Shown here: piece after piece, positions 34,916 through 42,903 of the stretch
Position numbering within the stretch: position 1 is the stretch's first letter
Layout of the letters: each line of letters starts with the position of its first letter
From: Castellaniella defragrans_A
GTDB taxonomy: Bacteria; Pseudomonadota; Gammaproteobacteria; Burkholderiales; Burkholderiaceae_B
NCBI RefSeq assembly: GCF_040394755.1
Contig: NZ_JBEBRQ010000010.1
Direction: 5' to 3' (one strand)
Length of the DNA stretch: 64,000 nt
Position numbers and translations under genes: made by a program
The notes under the pieces: generated by a model
Told to the model about the DNA's origin: nothing
The model's database searches: none
The model's input: the letters and a program-made list of their open reading frames with translations, nothing else

Positions 34916-34990
34916 AGGAAACCGCACCAGCCCGAAGGCATCCTGCTGGCCATCGTTCGCGGATGAGGTCCTGAGTTGACCGATTGATCC

Positions 34991-35296
34991 ATGGCGAAGG
35001 CAAAGACCCTTTACCACATCGAGTGGCGGCCGAAGGCCCGCGAGGATTTGCGCGGCATCGTGCGATATATCGGCAAAGACAACCCGACGGCGCGCAGCTT
35101 CGGCCAGGAGCTGCGCGACAAGACCTTGCTCCTTGCACAGAACGCGGAGCTTGGTCGTACCGGGCGGCCCGGCCTGACGGACGATGTGCGCGAGCTGGTC
35201 GCCCATCGGAATTACATCGTGTTCTATCGCGTATTGGATGAAACCCGTACCGTGGAAATTTTGCGAGTGAAACACGCAGCGCAACAAACCCCGTGA
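34991..35296 (+). CDS. ParE/RelE-type toxin
   Basis: 101 residues. The RelE/ParE fold is visible: YHIEWRPKAREDLRGIVRYI, ELRDKTLLLAQNAELGRTGR, LTDDVRELVAHRNYIVFYRV and TVEILRVKHAAQ. This is the usual order of helix hairpin, GR-G turn, NYIVFYR strand and final VLRVxHxxQ strand. ParE members poison gyrase and RelE members cut mRNA; the sequence alone leans to ParE (R-x-Y-I-V-F-Y-R). It is 75 bases downstream of the antitoxin with a weak SD. A 42-bp near-palindrome begins 2 bases after its stop. Confidence 0.88.
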   Translation: MAKAKTLYHIEWRPKAREDLRGIVRYIGKDNPTARSFGQELRDKTLLLAQNAELGRTGRPGLTDDVRELVAHRNYIVFYRVLDETRTVEILRVKHAAQQTP

Positions 35297-35298
35297 CA

Positions 35299-35340
35299 TG
35301 GTGAGCAGTGAATCTCGTCGACGAGATCCACTGCTCACCA
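35299..35340. repeat. 42-bp near-perfect palindrome after the toxin gene
   Basis: TGGTGAGCAGTG at the left is the reverse complement of CACTGCTCACCA at the right, and the centre ATCTCGTCGACGAGAT is self-complementary. Only one pair (A at 35311 with C at 35328) fails. It sits between the toxin stop and the end of the convergent esterase gene. It may terminate transcription from both sides; no T-run follows on the plus strand. Confidence 0.9.
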
Positions 35341-35401
35341 ATACCACCCCCGGCGCGCCAACGCCGGATTTTCAGGGGGTAGGTCAGAAAAATTCGCGTG
35401 A

Positions 35402-36085
35402 TCAGTCCGCGTGCTCTGGCGCCAGGATGCGCGCGAGGAAGTCGCGGATGTCGGCGATTTCCCGCGGATGGACGGCATGCTGCATCGGGTAGGTGTGCCA
35501 TTCGGGGGCATAGCCCAGGTCGCGCAGGATGTCGCGGCTGGCCTCGCCGCGCGACAGGTCCACGACGGGGTCCAGGGTGCCGTGCGCCATGAACAGCGGC
35601 ACCGCGGCGTTGGCGGGATGATGCTCGGCGGCCGTGGTATTGCGCAGCGGCAGGTAGCCCGAGAGTCCGATGATCCCCGCCAGCGGTTGGTCCATGCGCA
35701 GGCCGGTGTACAGCGCCATGGCGCAGCCCTGCGAAAAACCCGCGAGAACGATTGCGGTGCTGGGGATGCCGCGCTCGATTTCGCGGAATACCAGATCCAT
35801 GATGGCTTGGCGCGAGGCCCGGATGCCGTCGATGTCCTCGCGGGCGTCCGGGTCGAAGGCCATGATGTCGTACCAGGCGCGCATCGGAATGCCCTGGTTG
35901 ATGGTCACGGGGCGCACTGGCGCGTGCGGAAAGACATAGCGCACCGGCGGCATGTCGGGGCCGTCGAGTTCGGGCACGATGGGCAGGAAATCGCTGCCGT
36001 CGGCGCCCAGGCCGTGCATCCAGATCACTGCATGGCGGGGATCGGGGCCTGTTTCGTGTTCGATGCGATCGAGCAGGTCGGTCAT
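35402..36085 (-). CDS. Carboxylesterase / lysophospholipase-like alpha/beta hydrolase
   Basis: 227 residues, Abhydrolase_2 family (acyl-protein thioesterase / EstB-like). Oxyanion region VIWMHGLGADGSDF; nucleophile S118 in LAGFSQGCAMAL; D172 in AHGTLDPVV; catalytic His H203 in YPMQHAVHPREI. PHAPVRPVTINQG and MRAWYDI are family landmarks. It hydrolyses short-chain esters or lysophospholipids in the cytoplasm; the true substrate is unknown. Its ATG overlaps the yjgA stop (ATGA). Confidence 0.92.
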   Translation of the reverse strand: MTDLLDRIEHETGPDPRHAVIWMHGLGADGSDFLPIVPELDGPDMPPVRYVFPHAPVRPVTINQGIPMRAWYDIMAFDPDAREDIDGIRASRQAIMDLVFREIERGIPSTAIVLAGFSQGCAMALYTGLRMDQPLAGIIGLSGYLPLRNTTAAEHHPANAAVPLFMAHGTLDPVVDLSRGEASRDILRDLGYAPEWHTYPMQHAVHPREIADIRDFLARILAPEHAD

Positions 36086-36642
36086 GGTTGGTCCTCGTCG
36101 AATTCCAGCGACTTGAGCATCTGGAACAGTGCTCGGTAGTGTTTGCGTATGGGTTCGCGGCCCTCGGGCAGGGCCTGGTTCTGTTGTGATTCCTTGCGCG
36201 CGGCGCGGATCAGTGTGCGCAGGGCCTGGGCATCCAGCGCCGGGAAGCGGTCGAGCACGGCGGTCAGCGCGTCGTCGTCGGCGATGAGCCGGTCGCGCAG
36301 CGCCTCCAGGCGGTGCATGGCGCGCGTTTGTTCGCGCGAGCCGTTTTCCCAGAGATCCAGCTGCGCGCGCAAGGCCTCGGCATCGGCCTGGCGCATGAGC
36401 TTGCCGACATAGTGGATCTGCCGGCGGCGGCCTTCGTGGCTGCGGATGCGCTGCGCCAGGGCGATGGCATCGCGCAGGGATTCGTCGATGTCCAGCGCGG
36501 CCAGCCGGGCGGCGGGCAGGTCCACCAGGCGCCGGCCCAGGTCCAGCAGGGCATGCATGTCGCGCTTGATCTGGGATTTGCTGGGACGATCGTGCGCGAA
36601 GGGCTCGGGGGCCTCTTGGGGGTCGTCCATGATGATGAGCAT
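36082..36642 (-). CDS. yjgA: Ribosome-associated protein YjgA / DarP family
   Basis: 186 residues, DUF615. RPSKSQIKRDMHALLDLGRR and the DARP-type helices (AIALAQRIRSHEGRRRQIHYVGKL) identify the family, which associates with late 50S assembly intermediates. KHYRALFQMLKSLEFDEDQP ends it. The start is ambiguous between 36642 (used) and an ATG four codons later; neither has a clear SD. It faces pmbA across 75 bases, the usual layout for this pair. Confidence 0.92.
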   Translation of the reverse strand: MLIIMDDPQEAPEPFAHDRPSKSQIKRDMHALLDLGRRLVDLPAARLAALDIDESLRDAIALAQRIRSHEGRRRQIHYVGKLMRQADAEALRAQLDLWENGSREQTRAMHRLEALRDRLIADDDALTAVLDRFPALDAQALRTLIRAARKESQQNQALPEGREPIRKHYRALFQMLKSLEFDEDQP

Positions 36643-36717
36643 AAAATGGTCGTCGATTGACTATGATAACCGTCCGGCGGGCAGCGCGTCGCCGGACCAC
36701 AGCCGCAGGGTGCGAGT

Positions 36718-38085
36718 ATGAACGAGAACGCCGAGGTCCTCCTGGACATTCCCACGCAGCAGGGCGTGTTTCGCCAATTGGCGACCGATACACTGGACTA
36801 TGCCCGCGCGGCAGGCGCCACCGATGCCGCAGTCGAGGTGTCCGAGAGCCAGGGGCTTTCGGTGGCCGTGCGCCAGTGCGCGATCGAGACCATCGAGCAG
36901 ACGCGCGACCGGTCCCTGGCGGTGACGGTGTTCGCGGGGACGCGCCGGGGCTCGGCCTCGACCTCCGATTTCTCCGTCGAGGCCGTGCGCAAGACGGTCG
37001 ATGCCGCCTGGCACATTGCGCGCTATACCGCCGAGGACCCAGCCGCCGGCCTGCCCGACGCGGATCTGCTGGCCCTGAACTATCCAGATCTCGACCTGCA
37101 CCAGCCCTGGGCCATCGATGCCCGGGAGGCTGCGCGTCTAGCCATTCGCGCCGAGCGCGCCGCGCTGGCGGTCAGCCCGTCGATCACCAATACCGAGGGC
37201 GCCTCCCTGGATACCATGGAGGGGCATTTCGTTCTGGGGAATTCGCGTGGTTTTCTGGGCGGGTATCCGTATTCGCGCCACAGTTTGTCGGTAGCGCCGA
37301 TCGCCGGGCGTGGATCGGGCATGCAGCGCGACTACTGGTATACCGCTGCGCGCAGGCCGGCCGACTTGGCCGATCCGGCACGCGTCGGCCGCTACGCCGC
37401 CGAGCGTGCCTTGTCGCGCCTGTCGGCGCGGCCCGTGCGCACTGGCCATTTCCCGGTGCTGTTCGAGGCCCCGCTGGCGGTGGGCCTGCTGGGCGCGCTG
37501 GTGCAGGCCGCCAGCGGCGGCGCGCTCTACCGCAAGGCCAGCTTTCTGCTCGATGCTCTCGGCAAGCCCGTGTTCGCCGATCATCTGGATGTCATCGAGA
37601 ATCCTTACATTCCAGGCGCCCAGGGCAGTTCGCCCTTTGATGGCGAGGGGGTGCGTCCGCAGGCCCGCCGCGTCGTGGGCGCGGGCGTGCTCGAGGGTTA
37701 TTTCCTGTCCAGCTACACGGCGCGCAAACTCGGCATGGCCTCCACGGGGAACGCGGGCGGGTCGCACAATCTGAGCCTGCGCTCGCGCCTGACGCGGCCG
37801 GACGACACGCTGGAGGCGATGCTGCGCAAGATGGACACGGGCTTGCTGGTGACCGAACTGATCGGCCAGGGCGTGAATTACGTCACGGGCGATTATTCCC
37901 GGGGCGCCTTCGGCTATTGGGTCCAGGGCGGGCGCATCCAGCATGCGGTGGACGAGGTGACGATCGCGGGCAATCTGGCCGACATGTTCCGCCAGATTGT
38001 CGCCGTGGGTGCCGATGTGCATGGCCGTGGCGCCAAGTCCACGGGGTCCGTGCTGATCGAGCGCATGGCGATTGCCGGCCTTTGA
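36718..38085 (+). CDS. pmbA: Metalloprotease PmbA/TldE subunit
   Basis: 455 residues. The TldD/PmbA family works as a heterodimer that matures peptides such as microcin B17 and degrades some antitoxins. Landmarks: AVEVSESQGLSVAVRQ, TVFAGTRRGSASTSDF, GGALYRKASFLLDALGK, SSPFDGEGVRPQARRVVGAG, TGNAGGSHNLSL and GQGVNYVTGDYSRGAFGYWV. It lacks the HExxxH of TldD, as expected for the E subunit. tldD is not in view. Confidence 0.95.
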   Translation: MNENAEVLLDIPTQQGVFRQLATDTLDYARAAGATDAAVEVSESQGLSVAVRQCAIETIEQTRDRSLAVTVFAGTRRGSASTSDFSVEAVRKTVDAAWHIARYTAEDPAAGLPDADLLALNYPDLDLHQPWAIDAREAARLAIRAERAALAVSPSITNTEGASLDTMEGHFVLGNSRGFLGGYPYSRHSLSVAPIAGRGSGMQRDYWYTAARRPADLADPARVGRYAAERALSRLSARPVRTGHFPVLFEAPLAVGLLGALVQAASGGALYRKASFLLDALGKPVFADHLDVIENPYIPGAQGSSPFDGEGVRPQARRVVGAGVLEGYFLSSYTARKLGMASTGNAGGSHNLSLRSRLTRPDDTLEAMLRKMDTGLLVTELIGQGVNYVTGDYSRGAFGYWVQGGRIQHAVDEVTIAGNLADMFRQIVAVGADVHGRGAKSTGSVLIERMAIAGL

Positions 38086-38160
38086 GCCGGGCGGGTCGCG
38101 GGCACGCTTTCGTGGCCCGCGCGCGGTCGGTGTAATATCAGAGCCATCGAACAAGGGGAT

Positions 38161-38198
38161 CCCCGAATCGGTCCGCGTTTCGCCGGATCGATTCGGGG
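38161..38198 (+). terminator. Hairpin between pmbA and the TRAP receptor gene
   Basis: CCCCGAATCG (38161-38170) pairs perfectly with CGATTCGGGG (38189-38198) over an 18-base loop; GTTTCC follows. It is probably the pmbA terminator, though the T-run is short. A TAATAT at 38132-38137 lies upstream; if that is the -10 of the receptor gene, the hairpin is in its leader. Confidence 0.5.
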
Positions 38199-38260
38199 GT
38201 TTCCAAGAAACTGACAGTTCGTATCGTTTTCAACGAGCCCCCAAAAGGAGATCCCTCATC

Positions 38261-39361
38261 ATGCAGCGTCGCTCATTTCTGAAAAAGGCCGGTCTCGGCG
38301 CGGTGGCCGGCTCGGCGGCCGTCGCGGCCCCGGTATTCGCCCAGGGCACCCCCCAGATCAACTGGAAGATGACCTCGACGTACGGCCCTTCGCTGCCGCC
38401 GTTGTTTTCCACGGCGCAGATGTTCTGCGACATGATCAAAGAGGCCTCGGACGGCAATTTCAATATCCGCCTGTATCCGGCGGGTGAGTTGGTGCCGGGC
38501 TTCGCCGTCCTGGATGCGGTGGGCAACCGGACGGTCGAGTGCGGGCAGACCGCTTCGTACTATTACTATGGCAAGGATCCTTCCTTTTGCTTTGACACTG
38601 CGGTGCCTTTCGGCCTGAACGTGCGCCAGATGTATGCCTGGATGTACGAGGGCGATGGCCTGGCGCTGATGCGCGAGCTGTTCGCGCCTCACGGGATCAT
38701 CAATTTCCCGCTGGGCAACACCGGTACGCAGATGGGCGGCTGGTATCGCAAGGAAATCAATTCGGTCGAGGATCTCGAGGGGCTCAAGATGCGCACCGCC
38801 GGATTCGCGGGCGAGGTGCTTGCCCGCATGGGTGTGATTCCCCAGCAGATTCCGCCGGGCGATATTTATCCTTCGCTGGAAAAGGGCGCGCTCGATGCGG
38901 TCGAGTTCGTCGGTCCCGTCGATGATGAAAAGCTCGGTTTTCAAAAGGTCGCCAAGTATTACTACTATCCGGGCTGGTGGGAGGGTTCGGCGCAGGTGTC
39001 GCTGTATGTCAATGACAAGGCGTATGCCGAGCTGCCCAAGGCTTACCAGGCGATGATCGATATGGCATCGCGCGCGGCCGGCAGCAAGATGGTCGGCGAT
39101 TATGATGCCCACAATCCGGCCGCCTTGCGCCGTCTGATCGCCAGCGGCGCTGTGCTCAAGAGTTTCCCGCGCGATGTGATGGATGCGTCTTTCAAGGCGT
39201 CCAATGAGGTCTACAAGGAATTCTGCGACAAGAACGCGGGGTTCAAAAAGATTCACGATAATTACATGGCATTCCGCGACAGCATTGTGCCCTGGTTCCG
39301 TGTGGCCGAGGGTTCGTACGACAACTATCTTGGCGCGGCGCTGAGCCAGCAGGCCAAGTAA
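38261..39361 (+). CDS. TRAP transporter solute-binding protein, Tat-exported (DctP/TakP-like)
   Basis: 366 residues. MQRRSFLKKAGLGAVAG is a strong twin-arginine signal with cleavage near PVFAQG. The receptor fold shows KMRTAGFAGEVLARMG (the conserved Arg that grips a carboxylate), PPGDIYPSLEKGALDAVEFV and YYYPGWWEG, a pattern seen in TakP-type receptors for alpha-keto acids. The ligand is likely an organic acid. No DctQ/DctM membrane subunits lie in the window, so it is an orphan here. AAGGAG stands 11 bases upstream, and a terminator follows the stop. Confidence 0.9.
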   Translation: MQRRSFLKKAGLGAVAGSAAVAAPVFAQGTPQINWKMTSTYGPSLPPLFSTAQMFCDMIKEASDGNFNIRLYPAGELVPGFAVLDAVGNRTVECGQTASYYYYGKDPSFCFDTAVPFGLNVRQMYAWMYEGDGLALMRELFAPHGIINFPLGNTGTQMGGWYRKEINSVEDLEGLKMRTAGFAGEVLARMGVIPQQIPPGDIYPSLEKGALDAVEFVGPVDDEKLGFQKVAKYYYYPGWWEGSAQVSLYVNDKAYAELPKAYQAMIDMASRAAGSKMVGDYDAHNPAALRRLIASGAVLKSFPRDVMDASFKASNEVYKEFCDKNAGFKKIHDNYMAFRDSIVPWFRVAEGSYDNYLGAALSQQAK

Positions 39362-39379
39362 GTCGGCGGCGCTTGCTGC

Positions 39380-39424
39380 AAACCCCGGCGATGGCGTTGG
39401 CTGTCGCTGGGGTTTTTGTTTTTG
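39380..39424 (+). terminator. Rho-independent terminator after the TRAP receptor gene
   Basis: AACCCCGGCGA (39381-39391) pairs with TCGCTGGGGTT (39404-39414) with one G-U pair and a 12-base loop; TTTTTGTTTTT follows. Confidence 0.88.
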
Positions 39425-39450
39425 CTTTATTTCCAATCGCTTGCTAAAAT
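39421..39450 (+). promoter_or_regulatory. Probable rplM-rpsI promoter
   Basis: TTTGCT (39421-39426) and TAAAAT (39445-39450) are separated by 18 bases, just past the preceding terminator. The leader to rplM would be about 160 bases, long enough for ribosomal-protein feedback control, but no recognised r-protein binding structure was identified. Confidence 0.45.
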
Positions 39451-39616
39451 TTATGGCTTTTCGCGGTTTGGTGCCTTGGTTTGGCGGACGGGATGACCGG
39501 ATGCCTTTTTGGGGCCCAGGCGGTACGGGATTGCGTACGGACGGGGTTAGAGCGTCCTGGCGGGTCCGTTGCCGATGACGCGGAAAGTTTTCTCATTTTT
39601 TCTCTTAGGAACCATC

Positions 39617-40045
39617 ATGAAGACCTTTGTGGCCAAGCCGCATGAAGTCAAGCGTGACTGGTTTGTGATCGATGCCAAGGGTAAAGTCCTTGGCCGTGTG
39701 GCCAGCGAAGTCGCACGCCGCCTGCGTGGCAAGCACAAACCCGAATTCACGCCTCACGTCGACACCGGCGATTACATCATCGTCATCAATGCGGCCGACA
39801 TCGTCGTGACCGGCGCCAAGGCGCAGGACAAACGCTACTATCGCCACTCGACCTATCCGGGCGGCATCACCGAGACCAGCTTCGAGAAAATGCAGCAGCG
39901 TTTTCCGGGCCGCGCGTTGCAAAAGGCCGTCAAGGGCATGCTGCCCAAGGGCCCGCTGGGCTACGCCATGGCCAAGAAGCTCAAGGTCTATGCCGGCGCC
40001 GAGCATCCGCACATCGCGCAGCAGCCGCAATCTCTGGACATCTAA
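39617..40045 (+). CDS. rplM: 50S ribosomal protein L13
   Basis: 142 residues, standard length. MKTFVAKPHEVKRDWFVIDA, KGKVLGRVASEVARRLRGKH, DYIIVINAADIVVTGAK, KRYYRHSTYPGGITE, GMLPKGPLG and the C-terminal AGAEHPHIAQQPQSLDI are characteristic. TAGGAA lies 7 bases before the ATG. It is followed after 12 bases by rpsI, the universal pair. Confidence 0.99.
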   Translation: MKTFVAKPHEVKRDWFVIDAKGKVLGRVASEVARRLRGKHKPEFTPHVDTGDYIIVINAADIVVTGAKAQDKRYYRHSTYPGGITETSFEKMQQRFPGRALQKAVKGMLPKGPLGYAMAKKLKVYAGAEHPHIAQQPQSLDI

Positions 40046-40057
40046 GGACGGGCCATC

Positions 40058-40450
40058 ATGATCGGTAATTGGAATTATGGCACCGGCCGCCGCAAGACCT
40101 CGGTGGCGCGTGTGTTCCTCAAAAAGGGCACGGGCAAGATCATCGTCAACGGGCGTCCCGTCGACGAATACTTCGCCCGCGAAACCGGCCGCATGGTCGT
40201 GCGCCAGCCTCTCGAGCTCACCAACCACCTCGAGTCGTTCGACTTTCATGTCAACGTCCACGGCGGCGGCGAGTCCGGCCAGGCCGGCGCGGTGCGCCAC
40301 GGCATCACGCGCGCGCTGATCGACTACGACGAAACGCTCAAGCCCTCGCTCAAGCAGGCCGGGCTGGTCACGCGCGATGCGCGCGAGGTCGAGCGTAAAA
40401 AGGTCGGCTTCCACAAGGCCCGCCGTCGCAAGCAGTTCAGCAAGCGCTGA
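40058..40450 (+). CDS. rpsI: 30S ribosomal protein S9
   Basis: 130 residues. YGTGRRKTSVARVFLKKGTG, VNVHGGGESGQAGAVRHGI, and the basic tail KKVGFHKARRRKQFSKR that reaches the decoding centre. It is transcribed with rplM and ends at the terminator 40474-40502. Confidence 0.99.
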   Translation: MIGNWNYGTGRRKTSVARVFLKKGTGKIIVNGRPVDEYFARETGRMVVRQPLELTNHLESFDFHVNVHGGGESGQAGAVRHGITRALIDYDETLKPSLKQAGLVTRDAREVERKKVGFHKARRRKQFSKR

Positions 40451-40473
40451 TCCGGTTGCGCTTCGCGCCTGTC

Positions 40474-40502
40474 AAAAACCCCGGCCCGGTGCCGGGGTTT
40501 TT
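40474..40502 (+). terminator. Rho-independent terminator of rplM-rpsI
   Basis: An 11-bp perfect stem (AAAAACCCCGG / CCGGGGTTTTT) with a 7-base loop, T-run included in the stem. It is symmetric enough to act on both strands. Confidence 0.92.
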
Positions 40503-40520
40503 CATGGCGTTTCCAGGAAT

Positions 40521-40556
40521 CATCTGAACAGGCCCGGCGCCGGACTTGTTCAGATG
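40521..40556. repeat. 36-bp near-perfect palindrome upstream of argC
   Basis: CATCTGAACA on the left and TGTTCAGATG on the right bracket a GC-rich centre (GCCCGGCGCCGGAC). Over 18 bp only two pairs fail (one G-T, one C-A). It starts 18 bases after the rpsI terminator and ends about 100 bases before the argC start, placing it in the argC promoter/leader. It could be an operator or a structured leader element; no arginine-specific site (ARG box) was recognised. Confidence 0.85.
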
Positions 40557-40659
40557 GTCCCCAGTGCGGGTATATTGTGCATGGGTGCGCCTTGCCGTGC
40601 GCCCGGATGGGGCATCGGGCCTGTGGCCCAATGGACGGTTTTCAGGAATGGAACAGAAT

Positions 40660-41718
40660 ATGAACGCAGCATCACGGATCAAGGTCGGCATCGTCGGGGG
40701 CACGGGATATACCGGTGTCGAGCTGTTGCGCCTGCTCTCGGCTCATCCCCATGCGCAATTGCATGCCATCACCTCGCGCAAAGAGGAAGGCATGCCGGTC
40801 GCCGACATGTTCCCCAACCTGCGCGGTCATGTCGATCTGTGCTTCCAGACGCCCGAGAACGCCGCGCTCGAGCAGTGCGATGTGGTGTTCTTCGCAACGC
40901 CCCACGGTGTGGCGATGGAGCAGGCGCGTCACCTGCTGGAGCACGATGTGCGCGTGATCGACCTGGCTGCCGACTTTCGTCTGCAGGACGTCGATACGTT
41001 CCAGAAATGGTACAAGATGCCCCATGCCTGCCCGGACATCCTGCACGATGCTGTCTACGGTTTGCCGGAACTCGACCGCGAGGCCATTCGCAAGGCGCGG
41101 GTGGTGGGCAACCCCGGCTGCTACCCCACCACGGTCCTGCTCGGTCTGGCGCCGGTCCTGCAGGCTGGCAAGCCCCTGATCGACATCGGCCACGTGATCG
41201 CCGACTCCAAGTCGGGCGTTTCGGGGGCGGGTCGCAAGAGCCAGGTCAGCTCGCTGTTTTCCGAGGCCGGCGATAATTTCGCCGCCTACGGCGTCGCGGG
41301 CCATCGCCATCATCCTGAGATTTCCGAGTGCCTGCAACGCATCGCCGGCGCGCCGGTGGGGCTGGTGTTCGTGCCGCATCTGGTGCCCATGATCCGTGGC
41401 ATGTTCTCCACCCTGTACCTGCGTATCCTCCCCGAGGCGATGGATACCGATTTCCAGGCCTTGTACGAGACGCGCTACGCCGACGAGCCTTTCATCGATG
41501 TGATGCCGGCCGGCAGCCTGCCGCAGACCCGTTCGGTGCGGGCCTCGAACATGCTGCGCATCGCCGTGCACCGCCCGGCGAATGGCGATCAGTTGGTGGT
41601 GCTCGTGGTGCAGGACAACCTCGTCAAGGGCGCGGCGGGGCAGGCCGTGCAGAACATGAATCTCATGTTCGGTCTGCGTGAAACCGCGGGTCTGACGCAG
41701 GTCGCGGTCCTGCCCTAG
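40660..41718 (+). CDS. argC: N-acetyl-gamma-glutamyl-phosphate reductase
   Basis: 352 residues, NADPH-dependent third step of arginine synthesis. KVGIVGGTGYTGVELLRLL is the Rossmann motif; the catalytic Cys sits in VVGNPGCYPTTVLLGL; HRHHPEI carries the catalytic His; HLVPMIRGMFSTLYL follows. GGAAC lies 6 bases upstream of the chosen ATG (40660); an ATG four codons earlier is possible. argJ, the next activity in the pathway family, is elsewhere in this window on the other strand. Confidence 0.96.
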   Translation: MNAASRIKVGIVGGTGYTGVELLRLLSAHPHAQLHAITSRKEEGMPVADMFPNLRGHVDLCFQTPENAALEQCDVVFFATPHGVAMEQARHLLEHDVRVIDLAADFRLQDVDTFQKWYKMPHACPDILHDAVYGLPELDREAIRKARVVGNPGCYPTTVLLGLAPVLQAGKPLIDIGHVIADSKSGVSGAGRKSQVSSLFSEAGDNFAAYGVAGHRHHPEISECLQRIAGAPVGLVFVPHLVPMIRGMFSTLYLRILPEAMDTDFQALYETRYADEPFIDVMPAGSLPQTRSVRASNMLRIAVHRPANGDQLVVLVVQDNLVKGAAGQAVQNMNLMFGLRETAGLTQVAVLP

Positions 41719-41743
41719 GGCGCTCGCAGGAACGGAGCCGCGC

Positions 41744-42493
41744 ATGAACAGGCAAACGCATGGCTGGCGGGGCGCGATCCAGCGAGGACTGGTCATGGCC
41801 CTGCTGCTGCTCCTGGCGTTCGTGGCTGGCGCCCTGACCATGCATTTCGGCATGCATGCCAACGAGCAGCAGCAGATTCTCGATTTGCAGGCGCGCATCG
41901 AGACCTTGCGGATGACCGAGGCCGAGACCAATGCGCGCGTGGCGAACCTGCAAGGCCAGCTCGACGTCGAGCTGGCGACCCGGCGCGCCCTCGAGGATAC
42001 ACTTGCGAGGCAACAGCAGGACCTGGGCCGTACCCGCGACCAGTTGGCCTTCTACGAGCAGTTGATTCCGCCCGGACCCGCGGGCGCCATCGCGATCCGG
42101 GCCTTCGACGTCCGGCGCCAGGGCGATTTCCTGCATTATCGGGTTCTGCTGACTCGCAACACGCCGGGGCAGGAGGCCTTCAGAGGCCGTATGCGCTTCA
42201 TGGCCAATGCCGTGGAGGGCGGCAATCCCGTTAAAATCGAATTGTCGGTGGCAACGGAGGCGGCTGCGGCCGCGCCGATGCCGGACAGCGAGGCCGCGCC
42301 TGCCGGCGCCGACTCGCTTGCCCTGGTTTTCGAGCAGTTCCAGCGCAGCACCGGCGTTTTGCAGCTTCCGCCCGGTGTCGTCATTCGTTCCGTCATCCTC
42401 GAAATCCTCGAGAACGGGGTGATCCGCGCCACCCGGGAAACTGCCATTGAGGACGCCGCTCCCGCGGGTGGCGTTCCAGGAGTCACACCATGA
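41744..42493 (+). CDS. DUF6776 family membrane protein
   Basis: 249 residues. One N-terminal TM (LVMALLLLLAFVAGALTMHF), a coiled coil (about 40-105, IETLRMTEAETNARVANLQG) and a C-terminal beta-rich domain (FYEQLIPPGPAGAIAIRAFD, DFLHYRVLLTRN, LVFEQFQRSTGVLQLPPGV). Function unknown. Its stop overlaps the erpA start (ATGA), a pairing common in Burkholderiales, which hints at a shared envelope or Fe-S role without proof. Confidence 0.85.
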   Translation: MNRQTHGWRGAIQRGLVMALLLLLAFVAGALTMHFGMHANEQQQILDLQARIETLRMTEAETNARVANLQGQLDVELATRRALEDTLARQQQDLGRTRDQLAFYEQLIPPGPAGAIAIRAFDVRRQGDFLHYRVLLTRNTPGQEAFRGRMRFMANAVEGGNPVKIELSVATEAAAAAPMPDSEAAPAGADSLALVFEQFQRSTGVLQLPPGVVIRSVILEILENGVIRATRETAIEDAAPAGGVPGVTP

Positions 42494-42855
42494 GTACGAT
42501 CGAGCACGTCAATTTCGAAGTCCCCCCCGCCCCATTGCTGTTCACCGATGCCGCCGTGTCGAAGGTCCGCGAGCTGCTTGCCGAGGAGGGCAATCCCGAC
42601 TTGAAGCTGCGCGTTTTCGTGCAGGGCGGCGGCTGCTCGGGATTTCAGTATGGATTCACCTTCGACGAGGAGGTCAACGACGACGACACCACGATCGAGC
42701 GCGAAGGGGTCAAGCTGCTGGTGGACCCCATGAGCTTCCAGTATCTGGTGGGTTCCGAGATCGACTACAAGGACGATCTCGAGGGTTCGCAGTTCGTCAT
42801 TCGCAACCCCAACGCCAATACCACCTGCGGCTGCGGGTCGTCGTTCGCGCCCTGA
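42490..42855 (+). CDS. erpA: Iron-sulfur cluster insertion protein ErpA
   Basis: 121 residues, A-type carrier delivering 4Fe-4S clusters to apo-enzymes. The three cluster cysteines are present: C49 in VQGGGCSGFQYGF and C113/C115 in NTTCGCGSSF. FTDAAVSKVRELLAEEGNPD is the ErpA-type start. Translationally coupled to the DUF6776 gene. Confidence 0.96.
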   Translation: MSTIEHVNFEVPPAPLLFTDAAVSKVRELLAEEGNPDLKLRVFVQGGGCSGFQYGFTFDEEVNDDDTTIEREGVKLLVDPMSFQYLVGSEIDYKDDLEGSQFVIRNPNANTTCGCGSSFAP

Positions 42856-42903
42856 TTCTGTCGCTGCCGGCTCGCCGGGCGTGGCCGGCGGTTGACGACG
42901 CAT

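Noticed and set aside
35299..35340. Integron attC site
   Set aside because: Lacks the RYYYAAC / GTTRRRY core sites and there is no integrase or cassette array.
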